64,000 nt of DNA from NCBI GenBank assembly GCA_008729055.1, contig SDUX01000008.1, forward strand, positions 434,001-498,000, in the 5' to 3' direction. Origin of the DNA: Pyropia haitanensis (lineage: Eukaryota > Rhodophyta > Bangiophyceae > Bangiales > Bangiaceae). The position numbers and the translations under genes are program-made. Below the pieces are notes generated by a model that saw only the letters and a program-made list of their open reading frames with translations, had not been told where the DNA came from and searched no databases. Below are positions 11,096 through 21,584 of this stretch, one piece after another (position 1 is the stretch's first letter; each line of letters starts with the position of its first letter).

Positions 11096-11966
11096 GCGCG
11101 GTCGTAGAGGGACCCGACCGCGCGGTCCACATGTGGGGTCGCGATGGGCGCGACGTGTGCACGGTCTGTGGGTAGGCCACGAGCCCCGTCTACGGGCGGT
11201 ACCTGTGGGTGGACTGGTCGCAACCCCCACTGGCGGATGAAGCCTGTAGGTGTCGTTGCTGTCGCTGCGTGTGCCACGTCGACCCCTTCTTCTGGGCTTC
11301 ATGCTTGTGCACAGGGGCCACGGGAGTGCTGGCTGCTGCCGTTGCTGCACCCTGGCTATCCTCCCACGGTCGCTGTGGCACTGGCCGCTGGTGCGGCCGT
11401 CTGCTCGGTGGTGGTGGCGGCTGCCCACCCACCACCACCGCCAAATGTTGCAGCGGGTACCGTGCGTTTGTGGTTGATGAGGCGCCAGCAGGAAGACTGG
11501 CCTTCTTCTGTGCGGTGCGACGCCGTGCATGCCGTCACTTCGTGCTCCACTCTGCTGCTGCTACGAGGGTGCGGAGTTAGCGCCGTGTCACGGCCGACTC
11601 GTACTCTAAGACTCCGCGCTGTGCCACAGTGCAGACATCGTAAACACGCCAGAGCCATGTGTGTGCACACTTCGACTTGTGAACGTGCACAGTACCCAAC
11701 CGACCCTGGCGAATGCGACAGGTGCGCACGTGCTAAGTAAGCAGTTGACAGGTGAAGAGCCTACGTGCTCGCATAGACGCATGTACAGCAAGCTCGGGCC
11801 CACCACACTAAGAACAGCGACAGCGCTCGGAATCGGCCACGGACAGAGAAAGAGAGAAAAGAGCGCATTGACAATAGCCACCAGAGTTGCAGACCTGCAG
11901 CCGGTGCGCCATCTTCACCTTCTCCCCCACCATAACCGCCGCTCCTTCACACCCGGTCGACACCAC
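11096..11966. other. Convergent intergenic region
   Basis: Moderately complex sequence between two convergent genes. A plus-strand frame at 11144-11740 is open but has scattered cysteines, no domain and unusual composition, so I do not call it. GMPP 3' sequence lies next to 11967. Confidence 0.4.
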
Positions 11967-13600
11967 TTAGAGAACAATCTTGGGCGACAGGATGTCCGCG
12001 CTGACAGACTTGTGCGGCAGCACCGTCGCACCAGTTGCGTACACCTCGCTCTTGACGGCCACGTCTTCTCCCAATACGCAGCCGTTGGAAAGGCGGGCCC
12101 ACTCGCCCACCTTGGAAGCCCACCCGACAATCGAATCTGACACGTACGCGCAGCTGTCAACGCGCGCGCCCTGCAACAGCGTCGACCGCACCAGGCGCAC
12201 ACCGTCGCCCACCACGCAGCCCGGGCCAATCACCACATCGGGGCCGATGCGGCAGCCCTTGCCAATGACCGCGTCGGGGGCGACCAGCACGTTGCCCTCA
12301 AACGATTCGCCGGATGCAAGCCTGTCGGGCGACGAATCGCGGACCGACGCAAGCTTGAGCGTAGTCCCGGACCTGAAGTCGGTGGGGTTCCCCACATCTG
12401 CCCAGAAGCCAGGTAGCTCCATGCAGAAGAGCTTGGACTCCTTGGCCATGACGGGAAACACCTCCTTCTCAATCGACGTTGGCCGCAGCTCAATCCGGTC
12501 AAACACACCGGGAGACAGCAAGTAGATGCCCGCGTTGATGCGGTCACCCACAAACGTCTGGGGCTTCTCCACAAACTGGTCAATCTTGCCGGCATCGTCG
12601 TAGAGGATGACCCCGAACTTCGTTGGGTCGTCCACCTTGGTCACCAGCAGCGTCCCCTCCGCGCCAGTCTTCTTGTGAAAGTCAATCATGGCCTGAAAGG
12701 GAAAGTCGCACGTGACGTCCGAGTTGAGCACGAAGAAAGGCTCCCCGTCGTTCAGGTGCTTCTCCGCAACCTTGAGGGGCCCTGCAGTGCCCATCGGCTC
12801 GTCCTCTAGCGACGTGGTAATCTTGATGCCGAGCTACAGAGCCACGCGTCGCATGTAGGCGATGCCAGGCAATGTGAGACATAGCGAGGAGCACCGAGGT
12901 GACGAGTCAAACCACGGTAGGAGAAAAAGCAACAACAAACGACAGCGGGACAGCAGGGACATCGATACGTCAGCAGCCACCCACAATGCAGAAAACAGCA
13001 AACCAACCATGACCAGTGGCAGCCCCCTCTCCTTCCAACCATCGCAGCAGCCGTCATCCTCAATCGTCGGCATGGCGACTGCATGCTGCTCTGTCCTGCC
13101 TACAACACAGTGCGCGGCGCAGAGCCCCACCATGAGCCCATGCAGCTGAGCTGCTGCTCATGCAATGGTCGTGCATGGTTCGCTGGCAGGCGCGACCTCC
13201 TTCACGCCAACATGGTGCGTCGCAGACGCGAACGTAAAGGACGGTGGGCGCCGGTCCCGCTCCCACCAGCTCGCAGCGTGACCCCGGTCACGCCCACTCT
13301 ACACCTCCACCCGCAAGCAACACATGCTGCTGACGCAACGCCCCGGGCGTCACTGCCCAGGTCCCGCGCCGTGCCCCTGCCCTCACGTACCTTGTCCGAC
13401 TCCTTTGCGAGAAACTCCTCAATGATATGGGGCTGGTAGTTGACGGCCAGAACCACCTCGCTGACACCAACCGCCGCCAGCGCCTCGATCTGATGCAGCA
13501 CCATGGGCTTGTTGCAGAACTCTACCAGCGGCTTGGGCTTGGACAGCGTCAACGGGCGGAGGCGAGTGCCGAAGCCGCCAACCAGAATTAGGCCCTTCAT
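11967..13600 (-). CDS. GMPP: Mannose-1-phosphate guanylyltransferase (GDP-mannose pyrophosphorylase)
   Basis: This enzyme makes GDP-mannose from mannose-1-phosphate and GTP in the cytosol, feeding N-glycosylation, GPI anchors and cell-wall mannans. Exon 1 (13391-13600) encodes the nucleotidyltransferase signature [11 protein letters not shown] followed by SKPKPLVEF. Exon 2 (11967-12833) holds NSDV with the metal-binding aspartate, the QFVEKP sugar-binding motif, NAGIYLL, WADVGNP, and a C-terminal left-handed hexapeptide-repeat beta-helix ([20 protein letters not shown] and on). Splicing is phase 0 and restores [23 protein letters not shown] with no gap. The spliced product is 358 residues, the usual length for the eukaryotic catalytic beta-type subunit, and all catalytic motifs are intact. 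A pyrimidine-rich leader precedes the ATG at 13600. Confidence 0.95.
12834..13390 (-). other. GMPP intron (557 bp)
   Basis: On the minus strand the donor is GACAAG|GTACGT at 13390 and the acceptor is TCTGTAG|CTC ending at 12834. It is phase 0. Homology on both sides is continuous. Confidence 0.9.
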
Positions 13601-16559
13601 GGTGGTGGGTGGTGGGTGAGGTGGCGGACGGAGGGTAGAGGAGGGGACGCCGGCAGAGGCAGTGGTGGTGGTCGTGGTGGTGGTCGCGGTCGAGTACAGA
13701 GCGAGGAAGGGTGCGAGGACAAGGAACAACTGCACAGGGGCGTGAGAGCGGAAGGCGGTCGTCAATGGTGCAGGCGCGCTGTCTGGCAGAGAGCACCCCA
13801 CGCTCTGATGTACGTTTAGATCCCGGCAATGGCAATGGGGGCGAAAGGCACGCAACCTGTGAGCGCTACACTGCCAAGCCGCCCGCCCGGTGCAGCGCAG
13901 GGGCCGCCCCCAAGCGGCGGTCGCGCAGCAAACCTGACGGTCCCCTCCCGGAGGGCCGATCCTGCCCGTCGGCGCGCCCCCTCAGCCGCCCCCGACACCG
14001 GCGAGTCCCCCCAGACGCACCCCCCAGGCGGTGGCGGTTGAGGCACTGGCGAGCGCCGCGCAAAAATAAAAAGCACCGTCGTGACGCGTGAGGGCGTGCG
14101 GTGGGGTGAGATGGTGCGGAGGGGGGGGAGTGGGCGACCCGAAAAAGGCTCGCCGGTGAGCGTACAGCAGTCGCCACGAAGGGGGGGCAAGAGGGCGGGG
14201 GGGGGGGGGGGGGCAGGCCGTGGCCTGTCGTAGCGAGAGCAGCGGCTGGTGTACTGTACCTGGGGCGCACAACAGCGCACGCCTCGCCGTCGCGGTGGGC
14301 GCCGACGTCGGAACGGGCTGGCGCAGGCAGGCGGCGCCGCCGCACGGCAGCAGGTTGCAGTCATGCACAGGCTGCTCACAGGCTGCTGCACTGGTGTGCA
14401 CCGCACAGTCGCTCGCCTCCGCAAGCCGTCCCTGCTGTGCTGACTGTGGCCAGGCGAGGGAGCAGCGGGCGTGGAAACTGTGTGGTGGAGTAGAAACATG
14501 GCCTTCCTGGCGGCATAGCGCAGAGCACCGCAGGGATCTCTTCGTCTGGATGCGGCGTCGGCCGCGACCCTAACGTTGGCCAATGACCATTTTGTTTCCC
14601 TGTCCTGAACATCATTAGGGCCAATCACACCTCCGTGCTGTCAAAACGCAGATCCCAGCAGCGCGTCGGTCCGCCACCACTGGTGCGCGGTTGGCGGAAC
14701 CACGTCGACAACGGCACACAGCCTGTACGCAGAGCGGGGCCCAGTGCGGCCTCTTGGTGTAGCACAACATGCCTGCCATGGAAAACCGCACGTTGCGACA
14801 TGCTGGCAAAGCTTTCGCTGCGCGCGACGAAGCAGGCCTACATGTTTACACTTGGAGTGGCCAGCGAGCGCCGTTATCGGCCTTGTAGGGGGTACATTCG
14901 GTTACCTGCCGTGGTGATTTCCGCCCATTCATCTCCGTTGGGGTGGCTGGACCTTTTCGCAGAAGATGGCTATAAGTTGGGCTCTCGAGCTCGGTGGTTC
15001 TTTGGGCTGACGACAGGAGAGGGGGAAGGGCAAGGGCGCGGGGGCTAACGGGCTGGCCAGACGGCGCGTGGGCCCCCATCGTGCACCCGTGGCGGAACGA
15101 TACACCACCATCAATTCCGGTCGGAGAGATCCCTTGCACACGTGGGACGCCGCTTGGAAAACTAGTTGAAGAGACCGATGGGACGATGCAAGCGTGGCAG
15201 TCCCGCATGCATCATTTCCCACGGGCCCGCGGCGGCGCGTGAGTCTGGGACTACCGCCGAGGGAGCGGTCAGCAGCGAGCCAGCGCGCCCCCCTTTGCGG
15301 CGACGGAGCGGCGCCCCTTCGTGGATCCGCACTGCGCGGGCGAACCGCCGCTACGGTGCGGAGCGCCGCCGTGTACAAAGGCCCCGCCGCCATTCGTCCC
15401 GCTCTCTCCAGGACGCCTGGGCGCATGACCACTGGCAAAGAGTCTGGCCGGCGTGCGGCGCCCGGCATCTCTGGTGGAGGGCCAGGTCTCCGTCTGGCGG
15501 ATGGAGACGGGCGTCGGCGGATGCTGTACGGTGGACACAGCTGCTACACGAGCCAGCAGGTGAGTGTGGGGCGCAGCAAGCATCCTCTCCTTGCCCTCCG
15601 TCCCGCATCAGGACCGCATACGCCGTCCGCCAACTCCCTCACGCCACCCACCATCAACGGTTCACCGCCATCGGCGAAGCGTATCCTCTCCCTTCCCCTC
15701 ACTGGTCGTAGCGTCGTCAGTTGTGAGTTACCCTCGGTGCCGCCTACGTCGTCCATCCATCACTCGGGCGGCCGGGTCCGTGATGGGGATCCCCCCGTCA
15801 GTGTGGAAGAGGGCTGCTGCTCTTGCCAGCACTAGGCCCAGACTGGTATTCCCGTTAGTCATCAGCGATAGGCGCGCACGCCAACGCAGGGCGCATGGGA
15901 TGTCACGTGAACACAGACAAGGTACGCTGGGGTAGGAACGAGTGGCAAAGTCTTGAGATCTTCCCCAATTTTGGCCGATGTGCTCAAATCAATTTCAAAA
16001 TGAAGACTGGGACACAATCTCTCAGCCATCCATACAGCCGGATAAAAGACCTGGACCAATGATAAGTCGATCGGGATCATCTCTTGACTCTGATCACGCC
16101 GGCGGGACTCGTGTTTTGGCTGTCGTCCTGCAGAGGAAGCCCGCAGACGTCATCCGCCAAGCCACGTGTTCTGAAAACCTTCTTTTTTCTCGCATTTCAA
16201 AGACGTACCTCGTGGCTGACTCGTTTCTGCGCTGAGTTGTACAGTACGGCAGCTCTCGGTCGTCAAGGTCGGGGCGGGGCGATGAGCGAGGCTCCGCCAC
16301 CTTTGTCGCCTCTGAGGGCACGGGGCATGCTGCCCTACGCCCGAGTCCTTGCCAATGACGGACAGGGGTGGAACGAGCGGGGGTGCGAAGCGCGCCACGT
16401 CACCGCCTCCCGCCGCTCCCCGCCCCACTCACCATGCGGGCCACCTGCGCCCCCTCCATGACCCCGTGAACAGCCCTCCCCCTCCCTGCACAAGCCCCCC
16501 AAAAAACACCTCCTGGTGTGGTACGTGTGCCGCCCCCCCGCCCGCCCGCCGCAGGACCC
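13601..16559. other. Intergenic region upstream of GMPP
   Basis: About 3 kb with no gene I can support. A CAAAAATAAAAAG tract at 14060 and a CCAAT box at 14579-14583 (GGCCAATGACC) may belong to the GMPP promoter or to an unseen transcript. A second CCAAT lies at about 16055 in an AT-richer patch (15940-16250). Open frames at 14929-15468 (-) and 15194-15835 (+) have no domain or coding-like composition. Confidence 0.4.
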
Positions 16560-17360
16560 TTAGGTGAACTCCTTGAGCAGCCCCTGGAGCGCGCGGTCGG
16601 TCGCCGAGTGACGCTCCCCGTCCCCCCGCCCACCGTTGCGCCCCCCCCCGTTGGCGTCCCCCCACTCGCCCCCTGCCCCCCCATTGGCGCCCTCCCAGCC
16701 CTCACCCCGGGTCAGGCGGCCTCGGCCGGCCGCCGCCCCCCGCCCCCCCCAGGCGTACCCACCACCCCCCCCACCCCTCACGTTGGCAAACCGCCAGCGC
16801 ACGTCTGGGTTCTTCCCCCACACGATCCGCGTCAGGAGGCGGAGGTAGGCGGCGCGCTCCCGCGCGCTGCCGCCGCCGCTCGCCGCCCACGCATCGTCCC
16901 AGCCGACGAGGTTGGCAAGCGTCAGCAGGTACCCCAGGTAGGGGCTGTAGACGGGGTGGACGGACAGGCCGCCGCCGCTCCTGACGCCGCCGCCGCCGCC
17001 GCCACCGCCGCCTGCCACGCGGCCCGGCCCGCCCGGCGCGCCCCCCCCCCCCCCCGGCCCCCCCCTGCCCCCCCACCCCCCACCGCCATAGCGCTTGAGC
17101 TCCGACGACAGCAGCACAAACGGCGCGTAGCTGCCGAGCTTCACCCGGTTCAGCACCACCACGTGGTAGTTGGGGATGAAGCCGGGGGTGCCGAGGACCT
17201 TGGCGACCAGCCCCCCGCGCTGCTCCGCCGCGTACCGGCCGTGCACAATGCGGAGGGGCACCCGGCGGGGGGGCGCCGACGTCGTCGCCGTCGCCGCCGT
17301 CGCCGCCGCCGCCGTGGCTGGCATGGCCGGCACCAGCGCGGCGGCGGGGTGGGCGGGCAC

Positions 17361-17408
<48 letters not shown>

Positions 17409-17452
17409 GTCGGGTGCCGACGCGGCGGCCGCCGGCGGTGGCGGCCGCATCG

Positions 17453-17483
<31 letters not shown>

Positions 17484-17995
17484 CGGCGGCGGCGGCGCGG
17501 GCTGCAGCATCCGCAGGCGGGCGGCGAGCGCAGCAGCGCTGACCCCCCCCCCCCCGCGCCCGCCACGTCCAGCTGCGGCTCGCCAAACGCGTTCTCCAGC
17601 GACACGAGCGGCAGCGTCAGCGGCGCGCCGACGGTCCCCCCCCCCGGGGGGAGCTCCCGCACGGCAAACGGCACCTCCGTTTTGAGGCCAAAGTCGGCGA
17701 GCACAAAGCGCGCGCCGCGGGAGCGGCCGCGGCTCGCCGCAACGACGCGGCCGACGAGCCGCTCGCCGCCGCGGAGGGGGTGCGCGGTGGGGTGCGCCCG
17801 GAAGAGGTCGGTAAAGGACGCACACGTGTCGTCGGCGGGTGTGGCGGCCGGCGTGGGCGGCGGGGGGGGGTGGGGGGAGGGGTGGGGGGCCGCCGCCGCC
17901 GCCGCCGACGCCGCCGCCGCCGCGGCCGACCGCCGGCCGCTCCACGCCGCGGGCTGCCGAAGCGCCCGTAGGGCGGGGCCCCGCAGGGAAGACAT
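16560..17995 (-). CDS. Mitochondrial bS1m/MRPS28-like protein with long C-terminal extension
   Basis: The start MSSLRGPALRALRQPAAWSG is a mitochondrial-type presequence. The next segment reads SFTDLFRAHPTAHPLRGGERL, VGRVV, FVLADFGLKTEVPF and VGAPLTLPLVSLENAFGEP. This matches the OB-fold (S1-like) layout of small-subunit mitoribosomal protein bS1m (MRPS28). The frame shifts at a C run at 17543-17555. Beyond it comes proline/alanine filler and then a conserved-looking domain (VPLRIVHGRYAAEQRGG, GFIPNYHVVVLNRVKLGSYA, HPVYSPYLGYLLTLANLVGW) that I do not recognise. MRPS28 itself is short, so the extension is unusual. If the shift is real, the two parts could be separate proteins. It is divergent from SARAF. 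Confidence 0.5.
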
Positions 17996-18936
17996 ACTTG
18001 GTTGGACACAAGGGGGAAAGAGCGAGGGGTAAAAAGACAACACGCCTCCGTCGCGGACGAGTGGGAAGGGCGTGGGGAGGCGGGGACGACCGGGCGCCGC
18101 CGCCGGCGCGGACCTTTGTCACGGTCGCGACCAAGGCGGACGTCGACGCGGCGATCGCGGTGTGGGCACGGGTGGTGGCGGTGCGACACGCACAGAATTT
18201 CAGTTTTGAAAACGCGGCGGATTTTCCTAAACACTCTGGCCTCGTTCGACCCGAGCCGTACATAACATGGGTACACGTGGCAAACAATTGTCCACGTGCA
18301 TGCACAAGTATCAGCTCCAGAGCAGTGTCGGCAGGGTGACTTGTCTCACGGCCATACTCTTCGGCAGAGCATGCAACCTTGACTAATCTATCGTCAATTT
18401 GTGAAAAGATCAATAGTTCAATTCATGTGTACACTTTTTTTCCCGCAACATCCGTGCCTTGTCTCTTTGTGGGCAGCTCCCCCCCCCCCCCCGTTTACAG
18501 TCGAGACGCGCTCGTTACCTGTCCGTTGGGTTGTGGCCGGCGCGCCGCGTGCCGGCGGCGGCTGCCGCTCGGCAGCGGGATCCGCGGCACGCTGGCCGCG
18601 GTTGCAAGAGCGCGCCCCCGCCGTGGCCGCCACGAGGCCGCATCCTCGCCTGGCCAGCGCCCGCTGGCGTCGTTGTCGGCCGGCGGGTCGCCGCGTCCCG
18701 CCGCCTCCACACCGCTCTGCCGGTGGCCGCCGCCGCCACCGCCGCGACCGCCACCACCGCCACCACCGCCACCACCGCCACCACCGCCACCACCACCGCC
18801 GCCGGCACCCCCACCCCCCGCCGGCACCCCCACCCCCCGCCACCGTCCGCCGCCGTCCGCCGTCCGCCGTCTGCCGCGGCGCCGGCCGCCGCCGCCGGGC
18901 GGTGTGGCGGTCTCGTGGCCGCCGCGAGCCGCGGCC
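17996..18936. promoter_or_regulatory. Divergent promoter region, bS1m-like / SARAF
   Basis: The central part (18190-18450) is AT-richer and free of coding signal, as expected for a shared promoter. It holds no exact CCAAT box. A CCA/CCG microsatellite fills 18742-18800 in the SARAF leader. Confidence 0.4.
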
Positions 18937-19074
18937 ATGGCGGCGGTGCCCCCTGCTCCCCCCCGCCGCCTGGCGGCCGCCCGGCGTCGCCGCCCGCGCC
19001 GTGGCCGTCGGTGGGGCGTGGCGGCCGTCGCTGCTGCCGCCGCCATTGTTGCGACCGCCGCGGCCGCGGCGGCC

Positions 19075-19113
<39 letters not shown>

Positions 19114-19849
19114 GCGGCGGCGGCGGCGGCGGCGGCGACCGCGGCGGCCGCGGCGGCGGCGGCGGCGGCGCGGTCGGGTGACGCGCCCGTCCCCCCCCCG
19201 CCCCCCCCGGCGGCGGCGGCGGTCCGCCGCAGCTGGGCGCTGGCCGCGCACCGCCCCCCCCCCCCCCACCGGCCGCGCGACGACCGCCGCCGGCAGCGCC
19301 GGCCACGGCCACACGGACGGCGACGACGCGGTGTACGCGCGCTCCATGACCGCCCTCATCTTTTCCGAGAATGGCCGCACCGCGTCCGCGTCGGGCCTGT
19401 CGTCGCCGCAGCTCGACTGCGTGGGCGGCTCTGCCAAAGGCGACTGGTCCGCCTACCCGCACAAGGTGCAGTGCGTCAACGCGGGGTACGACGGCTCCCA
19501 GATTAGCTGGCACTGCGAGGCGGAGCTCGACGCGGCGGTCCAGTTTGGCGACACGACCGTCGTGTGTGAGCCGTATGGGGGGAAGGGGGGGGGGGACGGC
19601 TACGTCCTCCGCGACAGCTGCCGCCTCGAGTACGCGCTCAACTACGTGGCGTACACGGTCAAGCCGGTGCACGTGGCGTACTTTTGTATGCTCTTCGCGG
19701 CGCTCGTGTGGGTGTACTTCCGCGCGCGCCACGCGGTGCTGACGCGGTTCAAGGCGGACGTGGAGGGGGGGGGGGGGGGGGGGGGGTACGTGCCCATTGG
19801 GGGGGACGCCCCCCCAGCCACCGCGTACAGCGCCGGCGGGCGCTACTGA
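18937..19849 (+). CDS. SARAF: SARAF family protein (store-operated calcium entry regulator type)
   Basis: SARAF is an ER membrane protein that in animals damps store-operated calcium entry through STIM. The N-terminus has arginines followed by a hydrophobic alanine-rich helix that can act as signal sequence. The lumenal domain carries the family marks in order: a PQLDCVGGSA block, KVQCVNAGYDGSQISWHCEA, LDAAVQFGDTTVVCEPY, and YVLRDSCRLEYAL, with the cysteines in family positions. One membrane helix follows (HVAYFCMLFAALVWVYF), then a short glycine-rich tail ending ATAYSAGGRY. The ATG at 18937 is in frame 1 and the domain is in frame 2; the switch falls in the C run at 19254-19267. The cytosolic tail is much shorter than in vertebrates. 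The family call is firm; the function in this organism is inferred. It converges on the ASH2-like gene. Confidence 0.85.
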
Positions 19850-20699
19850 GGAGGGGGGGGGGGGGGGGGGGAGGGGGGCACGCGGACCACACCGCACCTG
19901 TGGGGGGTGGTGGGCGGGGGGGGGGGGCGGGCGGCATGCTGCGCGCGGCGGGCGGTCGGGCGGCCGCCGCGGCAGCGGCTGGTCGCCGGCGCCCTTGGCG
20001 GTGCGGCCGTCGGTGGCGGGACGGCCGCCGACGGCGGCCGGCGGCGCCACGCCGCCGCCGCGGCGTCGCCGCGGGTGTCGGTCGGCGGGCGGCGCCGGCG
20101 GTGGGGGGGGGGGGGGGGTAGGGGGGAGGTGTGCGCGGTGCTGCTCGTAGGCGCGCCGCCCGCCTGGCCCGCCGGTCCGCCTCGCCTCTCTTTTCTATTT
20201 TTTTTTTTTTTTGTTAATTGTGCGCTGTTTCTTTTCTGGTCGGAGGCGAGGCGGGGGGGGGGGAGTGTCAGGGGGGCGGGGGGGGGGGGAGCTGGGGGGC
20301 GCGGCCCCGTAGCCGCGCCGTGTCGGTGCGCGTGCAAGACAGAAAACCCCGGAAAAAACAAAAACGGAAGCGACACACGACCAGCGGCGGGTGGGTGGCG
20401 GCGCGGCGAGTCGCGCGGGGCGGGGGACCGCCGTGAGGGGCACCCCACCCCCCCCAGCACGCATCCAAAAAAATACACACGCGCTCCCCCCCCCGCCACC
20501 CCCCCCAACACGACGACCGGCCAGTGGCAAGCACTGACGGCCGCGCGCGCCCCGGGCACACGACCGGGCACGAAAAAAAAAAAAAAAAAAAAGGGGGGGC
20601 CGTCATCACCGCGCCCCCCCGCCACGCCCACCGCGTCGGCCACGGCGGCGGGCGTGCCAGGCGGGCGGCAGCCCCCCCCCCCCCCCGTGGCCGCACTGT
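19850..20699. other. Convergent 3' region with A and T runs
   Basis: This holds long G runs, a T run at about 20198-20212 and an A run at about 20574-20592, between the 3' ends of SARAF and the ASH2-like gene. These are probably 3' UTR and polyadenylation sequences. No gene is seen. Confidence 0.45.
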
Positions 20700-21304
20700 C
20701 TACGCCGGCGGCCATGCCGCCGCCGCCGCGTCGGCCTCCGCGTCGGCCGCCGCGTCTGCCGCCACGTCGGCCGCCGCGTCTGCGGCCGCGTCGGCCGCCG
20801 CGTCGGCCGCCGCGGCGGCCGCCGCGTCGGCCGCCGCGGCGGCTGGCAGCGGTGGCGGCAGTGGCGGCGTCAACAGCGGCGCCGCCGCCGCCGCCGCCGG
20901 CGTGGCTGCCGACAATGGCGCCGCGGCGGCGGGCGGCGGCGGCGGCGGCGGCCGCGGCGGCCGCGGCGGCGACGGCGACGGCGGCGGTCCGCCCGGCGGC
21001 GGCGGCGGCAGCGGCGCGGACGTGGCTGCCGCCACCGCCGGCGCTCCCGCCGCGGCGGCTGGGGGCGCGCCGCCACCCGCCGCCGCGTCGGCCCCCTGCG
21101 CACCCGCGGCCGACGCGGCCGGCGTGGCGGCCGCCGCCGCCGCGGGCACCACACCCTCCATGCCTACCGCCGGCGCGGCGGGTAGGGGCGGCGCCGCCGC
21201 CGTCGCCGCGGCGGCGGGGGAAGGCGCCGTGCGGGCGCCCGCCCCGCCGGCCGCGCCAGCAGCGTCGCGGACCGCCGCCGCGGCGGCCGGCGCGGGCGGC
21301 GGCA

Positions 21305-21357
<53 letters not shown>

Positions 21358-21553
21358 GGGCGCACGGCGGCGGCGTGGCTGCCGCCGGCCGGGCGGTAGG
21401 GTCCCGGCAGCGGCGGGTGACGACGCAGCGCCGCCGCCGCCGCGGCGGGCGCCGCCGCCGCCACCCCGTTGGCCATCCCCCCCCCCCCACCGCCGTCGCG
21501 GGCGCGCCGCCGTTGGGGAGCCCCGCGGCCGACCACGCCGCGCGAGGCCGGCC

Positions 21554-21584
<31 letters not shown>

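Noticed and set aside
15194..15835. Plus-strand open frame of 213 codons
   Set aside because: No domain, no coding-like composition, and overlapping frames on both strands are similarly open.
18742..18800. CCA/CCG tandem repeat as a CRISPR-like or regulatory array
   Set aside because: A plain trinucleotide microsatellite without spacers.
20573..20592. A run as a retrotransposon tail
   Set aside because: No reverse transcriptase sequence or target-site duplication nearby; it fits a 3' UTR region between convergent genes.
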